The translations under genes and the position numbers were made by a program. The notes under the pieces were generated by a model, which ran no database searches, had not been told where the DNA came from, and saw only the letters and a program-made list of their open reading frames with translations. Positions 15,165 through 21,947 of a stretch of DNA of 24,867 bases are shown in pieces; the stretch's first letter is position 1, and every line of letters starts with the position of its first letter. The stretch is from Clostridiales bacterium UBA1742 (lineage in GTDB: Bacteria; Bacillota; Clostridia; TANB77; CAG-508), in NCBI GenBank assembly GCA_002314935.1, contig DCHW01000045.1, forward strand, positions 1 to 24,867, read 5' to 3'.

Positions 15165-16429
15165 TTTCATTCTCCTTTAAATTATCCTTATTTTGCATAT
15201 ATTTTTCATATAATTCTTTTGCTGTTTCTGCACTATCAATTCCTGTTTTATTTTTTACTGGTGCAAATTCTTCTTCTCTGTTCACCCTAACAATTGCCAT
15301 TTCTTCCATTTGATTAAAACTATCAAATATAAAACTTTCAAATTTATAACAATTTGGTTTTTCTGGTTTTATAATCTCACCATTTTCGCTCAAATAATTT
15401 GCTTTTTTAAAAGCAGTATGATATGGCAATTTTTTGTTTCCAATAATTTCTAGTCCTTTAATATTAAACATATTACAATTTATATGTGATTCACCATATA
15501 ATAAATTTCCTTTTTTATCTTTTTGGTTTGCAAGTTCTTCACTTATTTCTGTATATTCTATTACACTTGGTCTTCCATTTTTTTTACAAAAAACTCCCAC
15601 TTTTTCATTTGGATTTGCTTTTACTAATGATTTTCCCGAAACTAATACGTTTTTTTCAACTGTTATTCCAATAAATATTTCATCAATCATTTTGATTAAC
15701 GGATTATCTATTGGCCCCACAAAAATCCATTCTACCTTTTTTTCTTTCATATCATTAATGATATTATTTTTAAATAGTGCTTCAAAAATTCCACCATGGC
15801 CATCAGCGGCTAATTTAACAAAACCTTTTTCATCTAAAATAATTTTGCCTTCAGTGTTTATCATTGGTAATTCACCTTGAACAAAGAACTTTATATAATC
15901 TTTTGGATAATTAAAATAATTATTTTCTTCAAAAAATTTTATAGTTTCATTATTATTTTCTCTACTAGTCATTATATACCATGGAATTATAATATTATAT
16001 TTTTCATTTTTTTCTTTTAAGCTTTCACAAAGAATTTGAAACAATGATTTAGGTGGATTAATATTTAATATAAAAGTCCCTTTAGGACCATTATGTCCGA
16101 AGTCTTGTTCCCTGTCCTCCTGCCATAGTTACGGCTGCTAACTTACCACTTTTTATTTCTCTTTCGCCAATATTTCTATAATATTCTTTTTCTTTTTCAC
16201 TTAATTTTTCTTTATCTGTATACATTATTGGCTCTATTATTTGCTGTTTATCAATATTTTCATTGTCTTTTTCTTTATATAGCTTATTAATTAAATTAAA
16301 ATCAATTCCTAGAATTTGATCTAATAAAATTTCCTGATTATTTTTATCAAAGTTTTCATAATTTAACAATAAATGTTCTTGATTATTACTTGTTAGTATT
16401 TCTTTTACTTTTAAATATTTTTCTCCCAT
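15154..16429 (-). CDS. UAP-type UDP-sugar pyrophosphorylase, read through a +1 frameshift
   Basis: UDPGP/UAP-family uridylyltransferase, making a UDP-sugar from UTP and sugar-1-phosphate. The frame from ATG 16429 gives 110 residues ending in the nucleotide loop AAVTMAGGQGTRL, then CGG ACA TAA stops it. Skipping the C (16099) continues G-HNGPKGTF and runs to 15154 with AADGHGGIFEAL, GPIDNPLIKMID, GRPSVIEYTEISEE, INCNMFNIKG, YKFESFIFDSF and REEEFAPVKN, all matching UAP (compare the LAGGQGTRLG and EFSPLKN motifs of eukaryotic UAP1). The joined protein is 424 residues, a sensible full length. Whether it handles GlcNAc-1-P or glucose-1-P is open; the downstream mutase favours a linked pathway. The ribosome site is AAGGGGG. 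Confidence 0.88.
16097..16099 (-). other. CGG +1 frameshift site in the UAP-type gene
   Basis: The minus strand reads AGA CTT CGG ACA TAA. Omitting the C gives CTT GGA CAT AAT, restoring the final glycine of the GGQGTRLG nucleotide-binding loop. Without the shift, translation ends one codon after CGG. Confidence 0.85.
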
Positions 16430-16457
16430 AATAACCCCCTTTTTTATTATATATCAT

Positions 16458-16486
16458 ATATTATATCAAACGTTTTTTTTAGTCAA
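16458..16486 (-). promoter_or_regulatory. Promoter of the UAP-pgm operon
   Basis: On the minus strand, TTGACT (16481-16486) is followed by TAATAT after 17 bases (16458-16463); a TATAAT at 16460-16465 overlaps at 15-base spacing. It lies about 30 bases upstream of the start codon. Confidence 0.65.
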
Positions 16487-16527
16487 TATAAATAAGGAGC
16501 GAATTTTTTATTCACTCCTTATTTATA
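16487..16527 (-). terminator. Long inverted repeat at the end of the unknown gene
   Basis: Two 18-base arms (16487-16504, 16510-16527) pair with a single mismatch around a 5-base loop. The stop codon of the gene at 16523 is inside. The minus-strand tail is A-rich rather than T-rich, so termination is uncertain. It also abuts the -35 of the next operon. Confidence 0.55.
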
Positions 16528-17050
16528 TTATTGGGCATTTTTTATTTTCTTTTTTTTCAAAAATTTCTTCTATATTTTTTAGTCCTGCTGTATTTAGTAT
16601 TATATCATGTTCTTCAATAATTTTTTTTATATATTTTTCTCCATTTTCTGTATCATAACAATCTATTATTATAATTTCTTTATGTTTTTCTTTATGTTTT
16701 TTTAAAACTAATTTTAATTCATAATTAATTTTTTCTATATATTTTTTACTTCCCTTTATAAAAATATTAATTTTTGTATTTTGTAATAATAAATTATTTA
16801 TTATTAATTCTATATTTCCTTCATTATTTTTTTTCCAATTTATTTTTTTTATTTTTTCTTTTTCTTTTTCATCTAATAGTAATTTTGATAAAATTATTTT
16901 TATATTTTTTTCTAAATCATTTTCTAAGAAGGTTATAACTTCATTATTGTTTTTTATTTGTTTACTAATATACGGAATAATCATTACAGATAAATGTTCA
17001 TCACTAACATAGAAAGCACATGCTTTTTTTATATCTATTAATTCCTTCAT
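16523..17050 (-). CDS. Conserved-looking protein, function unknown
   Basis: A 175-residue, lysine-rich soluble protein (MKELIDIKKACAFYVSDEHL...). A possible Rossmann-like second half alternates strands and helices (INIFIKGSKKYIEKINYEL, EIIIIDCYD, DIILNTAGLKNIEEIFE). I recognise no family. A TTG codon precedes the ATG, but the ribosome site AGGGAGG favours the ATG at 17050. It has its own consensus promoter, is divergent from spoIIR and is followed by the UAP-pgm operon. The neighbourhood hints at a sporulation-era role, without proof. Confidence 0.75.
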   Translation of the reverse strand: MKELIDIKKACAFYVSDEHLSVMIIPYISKQIKNNNEVITFLENDLEKNIKIILSKLLLDEKEKEKIKKINWKKNNEGNIELIINNLLLQNTKINIFIKGSKKYIEKINYELKLVLKKHKEKHKEIIIIDCYDTENGEKYIKKIIEEHDIILNTAGLKNIEEIFEKKENKKCPII

Positions 17051-17082
17051 CAATATACCTCCCTAAGTTTTCTTACTGGTAA

Positions 17083-17111
17083 ATTTTACCATCTGTTTTT
17101 TGTAATGTCAA
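17083..17111 (-). promoter_or_regulatory. Sigma-A promoter of the unknown gene, with palindrome on the -10
   Basis: On the minus strand, TTGACA (17106-17111), 17 bases, TAAAAT (17083-17088). The -10 is covered by the palindrome GGTAAATTTTACC (17079-17091), a possible operator. Confidence 0.75.
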
Positions 17112-17130
17112 TTTTTTTCGTGTTCATTAT

Positions 17131-17137
17131 TTCGACA
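17131..17137 (-). promoter_or_regulatory. Possible Spo0A box between spoIIR and the unknown gene
   Basis: TTCGACA, the complement of the Spo0A box TGTCGAA, lies about 20 bases upstream of the minus-strand -35 and overlaps a weak plus-strand promoter candidate (TCGACA, 17 bases, TATTTT). A seven-base match is expected once or twice by chance in this window, so this is tentative. Confidence 0.3.
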
Positions 17138-17169
17138 ACTATTAGTAAAATGTATATTTTTGTATTTTT

Positions 17170-17208
17170 TGTTAATAATTTATTTAAAGTAAATTATTAA
17201 CATTTTTT
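17170..17208 (+). terminator. Terminator-like hairpin in the spoIIR leader
   Basis: A 13-bp perfect stem (arms 17170-17182 and 17190-17202) with a 7-base loop is followed by TTTTTT, ending just before the TGGAGG ribosome site of spoIIR. It is AT-rich (only two GC pairs per stem), so of moderate stability. It could attenuate spoIIR or simply be leader structure. Confidence 0.45.
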
Positions 17209-17223
17209 AGTGGAGGTTTTTTT

Positions 17224-17865
17224 ATGAAAAAATTTTTAAAATCATTTTTTTTTATTTTATTACTTTTATTTTTATATATAATAATTTCTGCTTATTCATA
17301 TGTAAATGCTGTATCTAAAGATCTTAGCAATAATGTTTTTAGATTACATGTAATAGCAAATAGTAATTCTGATGAAGATCAAAATTTAAAATATATTATA
17401 AGAGATAAAATTCTAGAATATGTAAATTCTATATCTCAAAATATATCTACTAAAGAAGAAATGATAACTCTTCTTAATGAAAACATAAATCAAATTAAAT
17501 ATATTGCTCAAAAAAGTATTAATGATAATGGATATTCATATAATGTAAATATTGAAATAGGAAATTTTGCTTTTCCAACAAAAAATTACGGTGATATTAC
17601 CTTTCCTTCTGGATATTATGATGCATTAAAAGTAGAAATTGGCAATGCAGAAGGAAAAAATTGGTGGTGTGTCATGTTTCCTCCATTATGTTTTGTTGAT
17701 ACCACTTCCGGAATAATTCCAGATGAATCAAAAGAAATAATAAAAAATAATTTATCTGAAGAAGAATATAATTTGTTATATTCCGATACTTCTACAGACT
17801 TAAAATTTAAATTTAAAATAATTGAAACATTACAAAACATTAGTATTAATCTTGCAAAATTATAA
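17224..17865 (+). CDS. spoIIR: Stage II sporulation protein R
   Basis: Secreted forespore signal that, in Bacillus, triggers SpoIIGA to process pro-sigma-E in the mother cell. It has an N-terminal membrane or signal segment (about 6-28), followed by the family hallmark NVFRLHVIANSNSDEDQNLK, then KYIIRDKILEYV, a beta region and the conserved NWWCVMFPPLCFVD. At 213 residues it is a normal length. The ribosome site is GTGGAGG. It is placed upstream of murA, and its presence supports genuine endospore formation. Confidence 0.94.
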   Translation: MKKFLKSFFFILLLLFLYIIISAYSYVNAVSKDLSNNVFRLHVIANSNSDEDQNLKYIIRDKILEYVNSISQNISTKEEMITLLNENINQIKYIAQKSINDNGYSYNVNIEIGNFAFPTKNYGDITFPSGYYDALKVEIGNAEGKNWWCVMFPPLCFVDTTSGIIPDESKEIIKNNLSEEEYNLLYSDTSTDLKFKFKIIETLQNISINLAKL

Positions 17866-17871
17866 AAAACA

Positions 17872-17900
17872 TTGTATAAATTTGTATTTTATGTTATATT
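17872..17900 (+). promoter_or_regulatory. Promoter of murA
   Basis: TTGTAT (17872-17877), 17 bases, TATATT (17895-17900), about 70 bases upstream of the start codon, just after the spoIIR stop. Confidence 0.6.
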
Positions 17901-17909
17901 TATTATTGT

Positions 17910-17940
17910 ATTAGAGTGTATATTATTAATACACTCTAAT
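17910..17940 (+). repeat. 12-bp inverted repeat in the murA leader
   Basis: Perfect arms ATTAGAGTGTAT and ATACACTCTAAT flank a 7-base loop. The T tract after it is weak, so it may end the spoIIR transcript poorly or act as a 5' stem-loop or operator at the start of the murA mRNA. Confidence 0.6.
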
Positions 17941-17971
17941 ATTATTTTATAAATTCCTAAGGAGGATTATA

Positions 17972-19234
17972 ATGGAAAAATTAGTTATTGTTGGTCCAAC
18001 ACAGTTAAAAGGTGAAGTTACAATTAGTGGTGCAAAAAACGCTGCCATTGCTATACTTCCTGCTGCATTATTAATAAATGGATCCTGCCAAATTAATAAT
18101 TTACCAAATATAGTCGATGTTAAGCTTACATGTGAAATTCTTGAAGGTTTAGGAGCCAAAATAACATGGATTACAAACAATAGTATAAAAATAGATTGTT
18201 CAAATATAAATAAAACAACCGCACCTCTTGATTTAACAAGAAAATTTAGAGCTTCATATTATTTAATAGGTGCAATGTTAGGTCGTAAAAAAGAAATTAT
18301 AGTTGGTTTACCTGGTGGATGCAATTTAGGAGCAAGACCGATTGATCAACATATAAAAGGATTCGAAGCATTGGGTGCTACAGTTGACGTTTCACAAGGT
18401 AATGTTTGTGCAAAAGTTGATAAACTACTTGGTACACATATATACTTAGATGTAGTTTCTGTTGGTGCTACTATAAATATAATGCTAGCTAGTGTTCTTG
18501 CAGATGGAACAACAATAATAGATAATGCAGCAAAAGAGCCTCATATTGTTGATGTAGCAAATTTTTTAAATACCATGGGTGCTGATATTCGTGGTGCAGG
18601 AACCGATGTTATAAAAATTAATGGAGTAAAAGAATTAATTACAAATAAAAGCTATTCTGTTGTTCCAGATCAAATTGAAGCAGGAACATTTATGCTTGCA
18701 GCAGTTGCTTCTCAAGGAGATATAACATTAAAAAATTGTATTCCTGAGCATTTAGATTGTATAACTGCAAAAATTCTTGAAATTGGTGGAAATGTTCAAT
18801 CAACAGGTGATTCTCTTAGAGTTTGGATGAATCAAAGGCCTCAAAAAGCAACTATAAAAACTCTTCCATATCCAGGTTTTCCTACGGATTTACAGCCTCA
18901 AATTGGAGTTGTTTTATCTCTAGCTAATGGAACAAGTATTATTAATGAAAGTATTTGGGATTCTAGATTTCAGTATACCAATGAATTAAATAAAATGGGA
19001 GCCAAAATAACAGCTCAAGGTCAATCTGCAATTTTTGAAGGTGTGAATAAATTGTATGGCGCTCCTGTTTATTCAACCGATTTAAGAGCAGGTGCTGCAC
19101 TAATCATTGCTGGCATTACAGCTTATGGCTCAACAGAAATTTATAATTTATGTTATATTGATAGAGGATATGAAAATATTGAAGATAAATTTTCTAAACT
19201 AGGTGCAAATATAAAAAGAGTTATTGAAGAATAA
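17972..19234 (+). CDS. murA: UDP-N-acetylglucosamine 1-carboxyvinyltransferase
   Basis: First committed enzyme of peptidoglycan synthesis: adds enolpyruvate from PEP to UDP-GlcNAc. It has the N-terminal SGAKNAAIAILPAALL, the catalytic loop LPGGCNLGARPIDQHI with Cys117 (the fosfomycin target), and further signature segments AAKEPHIVDVANFL, PDQIEAGTFMLAA, PYPGFPTDLQPQ and the C-terminal TDLRAGAALIIAG followed by DRGYENIEDKFSKLGA. The length is 420. A strong AAGGAGG site precedes it. The UDP-GlcNAc substrate could come from a UAP-type enzyme. Confidence 0.98.
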   Translation: MEKLVIVGPTQLKGEVTISGAKNAAIAILPAALLINGSCQINNLPNIVDVKLTCEILEGLGAKITWITNNSIKIDCSNINKTTAPLDLTRKFRASYYLIGAMLGRKKEIIVGLPGGCNLGARPIDQHIKGFEALGATVDVSQGNVCAKVDKLLGTHIYLDVVSVGATINIMLASVLADGTTIIDNAAKEPHIVDVANFLNTMGADIRGAGTDVIKINGVKELITNKSYSVVPDQIEAGTFMLAAVASQGDITLKNCIPEHLDCITAKILEIGGNVQSTGDSLRVWMNQRPQKATIKTLPYPGFPTDLQPQIGVVLSLANGTSIINESIWDSRFQYTNELNKMGAKITAQGQSAIFEGVNKLYGAPVYSTDLRAGAALIIAGITAYGSTEIYNLCYIDRGYENIEDKFSKLGANIKRVIEE

Positions 19235-19245
19235 GGGTGTATTAA

Positions 19246-20022
19246 ATGTTACAATATTGTAGTTTATATAGTGGAAGTACTGGTAATAGTTTTTTAGTTA
19301 AAACAGAAAATACAAATATTTTAATTGATGTAGGGGTTAGTTTAAAGAAATTAAATGATGCATTAAATACTTTTAATATAGATATCAAATCAATAAATGC
19401 AATATTAATTACTCACGAACATATTGATCATACAAAAAGTCTATCAACATTATCTCAAAAATATAATATACCCATTTATATTACACAAAAAACCTGGAAT
19501 GCCATTTCATCTAAAGAAAAAATTAATTTAAATAATATAATTTTTTTTAATATTGATAAAGAATTTTATGTTAAAAATTTGAAAATTTTTCCATTTAAAA
19601 CAAATCACGATGCTGCTGATCCATGTGGTTTTAATATTTATAATAATAATAAAAAAATTAGTATTGCTACTGATTTAGGACATATTGATAATTCATTATT
19701 AAATCATTTAAAAAATAGTTCAGCAATTTTATTAGAATCAAACTATGATCCAGACATTTTAAAATGTTCTAATTATCCTTATATCTTAAAAAGGAGAATT
19801 GCAGGAAATAGCGGACATCTTTCTAATATTGAAGCAGGAAAAACATTATCATATCTTTCAAATTATGGTTTAAATAATGCTTTGTTAATTCATTTAAGTA
19901 AAGAAAATAACTTTCCTGATCTTGCTTATCAAACTGTTCTTCAGGAAATACCAAAAAATAAAAATATTGATTTAAATATTGCTCCACGTAGCAATCCAAG
20001 TAATTTATTTAATGTTATATAG
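19246..20022 (+). CDS. walJ: WalJ/YycJ-type metallo-beta-lactamase-fold protein
   Basis: MBL-fold hydrolase of 258 residues beginning YCSLYSGSTGNSFLV, typical of YycJ/WalJ, and carrying the metal motif THEHIDH (His57, His59, Asp61, His62). Later ligands are in TNHDAADPCGF, ATDLGHID and GNSGHLSN. In other Firmicutes WalJ is linked to coordination of cell division or walls with DNA replication and to the WalKR system; walKR is not in this window. It starts 11 bases after murA with a weak AGGGTG site, likely cotranscribed. Confidence 0.9.
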   Translation: MLQYCSLYSGSTGNSFLVKTENTNILIDVGVSLKKLNDALNTFNIDIKSINAILITHEHIDHTKSLSTLSQKYNIPIYITQKTWNAISSKEKINLNNIIFFNIDKEFYVKNLKIFPFKTNHDAADPCGFNIYNNNKKISIATDLGHIDNSLLNHLKNSSAILLESNYDPDILKCSNYPYILKRRIAGNSGHLSNIEAGKTLSYLSNYGLNNALLIHLSKENNFPDLAYQTVLQEIPKNKNIDLNIAPRSNPSNLFNVI

Positions 20023-20025
20023 AAA

Positions 20026-20053
20026 AAAGCTAGAAATTAAAATTTCTAGCTTT
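20026..20053 (+). terminator. Hairpin after walJ
   Basis: A 13-bp perfect stem (AAAGCTAGAAATT / AATTTCTAGCTTT) has a 2-base loop directly after the walJ stop. The T tail is short (TTT, then A-rich). Confidence 0.7.
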
Positions 20054-20199
20054 AAAAATATATATTAATAATATATATGTGAAAAAAATATATAGGGGGC
20101 TGTAGAGAAAACTAATATAAACTATTTATTATAGGGCCATAAAAGTAAACAGTTTAAATTAAAATTCCCTACAAAATTAAAAACATTGCAATTTAGCCA
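20054..20199. other. Noncoding stretch downstream of the tiny ORF
   Basis: No convincing ORF is present. The segment holds GGGGGCTGTAGAGAAAACT at 20096-20114, which looks vaguely like an insertion-sequence end, and a near-perfect inverted repeat (AAACTATTTA / TAAACAGTTT) around 20120-20156. Otherwise it is AT-rich. Confidence 0.4.
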
Positions 20200-20313
20200 T
20201 TAATCCATTTTATTATTTTTTAATTTATTTAATATTTTTTTTGAAAATTTTAAGATTAAAATTTTTCTGACAGTAAAAAAAATAGAAAAAAATAATAAGA
20301 TTTTTATAATCAT
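20200..20313 (-). CDS. Possible 37-residue small membrane protein
   Basis: The ORF has an AAGGAG ribosome site 4-5 bases before the ATG (20313) and a consensus promoter 40-70 bases further up. The product starts MIIKILLFFSIFFTV, which is hydrophobic, and continues with a strongly basic tail ending KLKNNKMD. There is no homology I recognise. In a genome this AT-rich such a composition could arise by chance, but the combination of promoter and ribosome site is better than noise. The transcript could alternatively be a small RNA. Confidence 0.42.
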   Translation of the reverse strand: MIIKILLFFSIFFTVRKILILKFSKKILNKLKNNKMD

Positions 20314-20355
20314 GTTGCTCCTTAAATTAAATACACTCTTTAGAATTAAGATATT

Positions 20356-20387
20356 ATTATAATACTATAAAAGTACTAATATGTCAA
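20356..20387 (-). promoter_or_regulatory. Sigma-A promoter for the 37-residue ORF or a small RNA
   Basis: On the minus strand, TTGACA (20382-20387), 17 bases, TATTAT (20359-20364), with an overlapping TATAAT at 20356-20361. It starts 9 bases after the spmB stop. Confidence 0.65.
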
Positions 20388-20395
20388 TAAAAACT

Positions 20396-20924
20396 TTACG
20401 ACAAAATACCCCAAATTATTACAGCAATCGACATTCCAATAAAGTCACCTATTAAACCAGCCAACAAAACAAATCTTGTTTTTTTTATTCCAACAGCACT
20501 TGAATAAATTGAAATCGTATATAAAGTAGTCTCTGTTGCACCTATTATTGTAGATGTAATTAATCCAATTTTACTATCTACCCCATATTGTTTTATTATA
20601 TCTATTGCTATAGTTAATGATGCACTACCGTGAAATTGGCCTTAATATTACCAATGGCATTATCTCTTTAGGAATTTTTAATATCTTCATTACAGGATTT
20701 ATTATATTAATTATAAAATTAATTAGGTTTGATTCTCTTAATACTCCTATTGCAACAAATAAACCAATTAAAGTAGGAAAAATTTTTATAGTCATTTTTA
20801 CTCCTTCTTTTGCCCCAATTATAAATTCATCAAAAACCTTTATTTTTTCTTTTACTCCAAAAATTATAATTATTAATATAGTTAATGGAATTGCTAAATT
20901 TGATAAATAATTGATAATATTCAT
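20396..20924 (-). CDS. spmB: Spore maturation protein B, read through a +1 frameshift
   Basis: SpmB is an integral membrane protein of the nucleoside-recognition (Gate) family; with SpmA it affects spore-core dehydration and heat resistance in Bacillus. The first frame encodes residues 1-98, ending KEIMPLVILRPIS, then CGG TAG. Skipping the C (20630) gives G-SASLTIAIDII, and the +1 frame is open without a stop for 77 residues through ATETTLYTISIYSSAVGIKK and ends WGILS at 20396-20398. The joined length of 175 is nearly that of Bacillus SpmB (178), and RPISG matches the family motif. AGGAGA precedes the start; it follows spmA by 8 bases. Confidence 0.92.
20628..20630 (-). other. CGG +1 frameshift site in spmB
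   Basis: The minus strand reads ATT TCA CGG TAG. Omitting the C gives TCA GGT AGT, restoring Ser-Gly-Ser of the conserved RPISG segment. CGG is immediately followed by an in-frame TAG, so without a shift the product ends at 99 residues. Confidence 0.88.
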
Positions 20925-20932
20925 TTTTTCTC

Positions 20933-21511
20933 CTATTTAAATTTTTTTATTAATATTTTACATACAATTATAGCTCCAAATGCAGCACATATTGTTGAAA
21001 CCCATACAGGTATTATTATTTTAGTTGGATTTTCAGAACCCAAACTATTTCTTATTGCAATAATTGTCGTTGGAATTATCTGTATAGATGCTGTATTTAT
21101 AACAATAAACATTATCATTGAATTTGATAATTCACTTTTTTTGTTATTTTCTTCTTGCATTGATTTCATTGCCTTTAATCCTAATGGTGTTGATGCATTA
21201 CCTAATCCAAGAATATTTGCAATTATATTCATTGAAATTTCTTTTTTTATTTTTGAATTGTTTTTTACATCCGGAAATAAATTATCTATAATCGGTTTTA
21301 ATATTTTATTAATTTTTTCTATTACAGTTGTTTGATTTGCTATTTGCATTAATCCACTCCATAAACACATATTTCCAAGTAATGATATACTTAAATCAAC
21401 TGCATTTTTTGTTGAATTAAAAATTGCGTTGTTTACCTCTAAAATTTTCCCACTATATATTGAATATATAAAAGAACTTATTAAAAAAACCGGCCAAATA
21501 ATATTTAGCAT
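20933..21511 (-). CDS. spmA: Spore maturation protein A
   Basis: Membrane protein of 192 residues, partner of SpmB and similar to nucleoside-transporter Gate domains. Visible motifs are LLGNMCLWSGLMQIA, NIIANILGLGNASTPLGLKA (the conserved GLGNAATPLGLKAM pattern) and NTASIQIIPTTIIA. It starts with an AAAGGAG site. In Bacillus spmAB is transcribed by mother-cell sigma-E. A CATAATAT element lies upstream here, but I cannot assign a -35, so this regulation is only inferred from the family. Confidence 0.94.
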   Translation of the reverse strand: MLNIIWPVFLISSFIYSIYSGKILEVNNAIFNSTKNAVDLSISLLGNMCLWSGLMQIANQTTVIEKINKILKPIIDNLFPDVKNNSKIKKEISMNIIANILGLGNASTPLGLKAMKSMQEENNKKSELSNSMIMFIVINTASIQIIPTTIIAIRNSLGSENPTKIIIPVWVSTICAAFGAIIVCKILIKKFK

Positions 21512-21602
21512 TTTTTCTCCTTTAATATTTTTAATAATTAATTTTATTCATTTATTTCTATATTATGAACACTTATTTTTGGTATTTTTTACCATATTTT
21601 TA

Positions 21603-21652
21603 TTGACCTTTTAAGTCTTTTATGATATTATATTTACAATCGCAATGTCGAA
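21603..21652 (+). promoter_or_regulatory. Sigma-A promoter of abrB with a downstream Spo0A box
   Basis: TTGACC (21603-21608), 17 bases, TATTAT (21626-21631). The sequence TGTCGAA, a perfect Spo0A box, follows at 21646-21652, about 8-15 bases after the expected start point. Bacillus abrB is likewise repressed by Spo0A~P bound downstream of its promoters. Confidence 0.72.
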
Positions 21653-21677
21653 AAATGTAATAAAAAGGGGGCTAATT

Positions 21678-21929
21678 ATGAAGTCAACAGGAATAATTAG
21701 AAGAGTAGATGAATTAGGTAGGGTTGTTCTTCCAATTGAACTAAGGAATAAATTTGGAATTACAGAAAAAGATCCTATGGAAATATATGTAGATGGTTCT
21801 TGCATAATACTAAAAAAATATGAATCAAATTGTATGTTTTGTGGAAATTCTAAAAAATTAATAGAATTTCAAGATAAATTAATATGTGAAAAATGTGCTG
21901 AAAAAATAGGTAAATTAAAAGCTGAATAA
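21678..21929 (+). CDS. abrB: AbrB/SpoVT-family transition-state regulator
   Basis: An 83-residue DNA-binding regulator. The N-terminal swapped-hairpin AbrB domain is complete (MKSTGIIRRVDELGRVVLPI, ELRNKFGI, DPMEIYVDG). The C-terminal part carries two CxxC pairs (Cys52/55, Cys70/73), suggesting a zinc ribbon as in clostridial AbrB proteins. An upstream in-frame ATG at 21645 overlaps the Spo0A box and lacks a ribosome site; AAAAGGGGG precedes the ATG at 21678. It is likely a repressor of post-exponential genes. Confidence 0.92.
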   Translation: MKSTGIIRRVDELGRVVLPIELRNKFGITEKDPMEIYVDGSCIILKKYESNCMFCGNSKKLIEFQDKLICEKCAEKIGKLKAE

Positions 21930-21947
21930 ATTAATTATTCAGCTTTT
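21917..21947. terminator. Bidirectional terminator between abrB and rsmI
   Basis: A 13-bp perfect stem (AAAAGCTGAATAA / TTATTCAGCTTTT) with a 5-base loop contains both convergent stop codons. Confidence 0.85.

Noticed and set aside
4226..16429. Ordinary pseudogenes in sleB, the UAP-type gene and spmB
   Set aside because: Each has only one lesion, no further decay, a full-length +1 frame with intact motifs, and the same CGG context. Independent decay would not give this. It remains possible for any single gene.
20096..20114. Insertion-sequence end (GGGGGCTGTAGAGAAAACT)
   Set aside because: Only one end-like sequence is visible, with no transposase remnant or second inverted copy in the gap.
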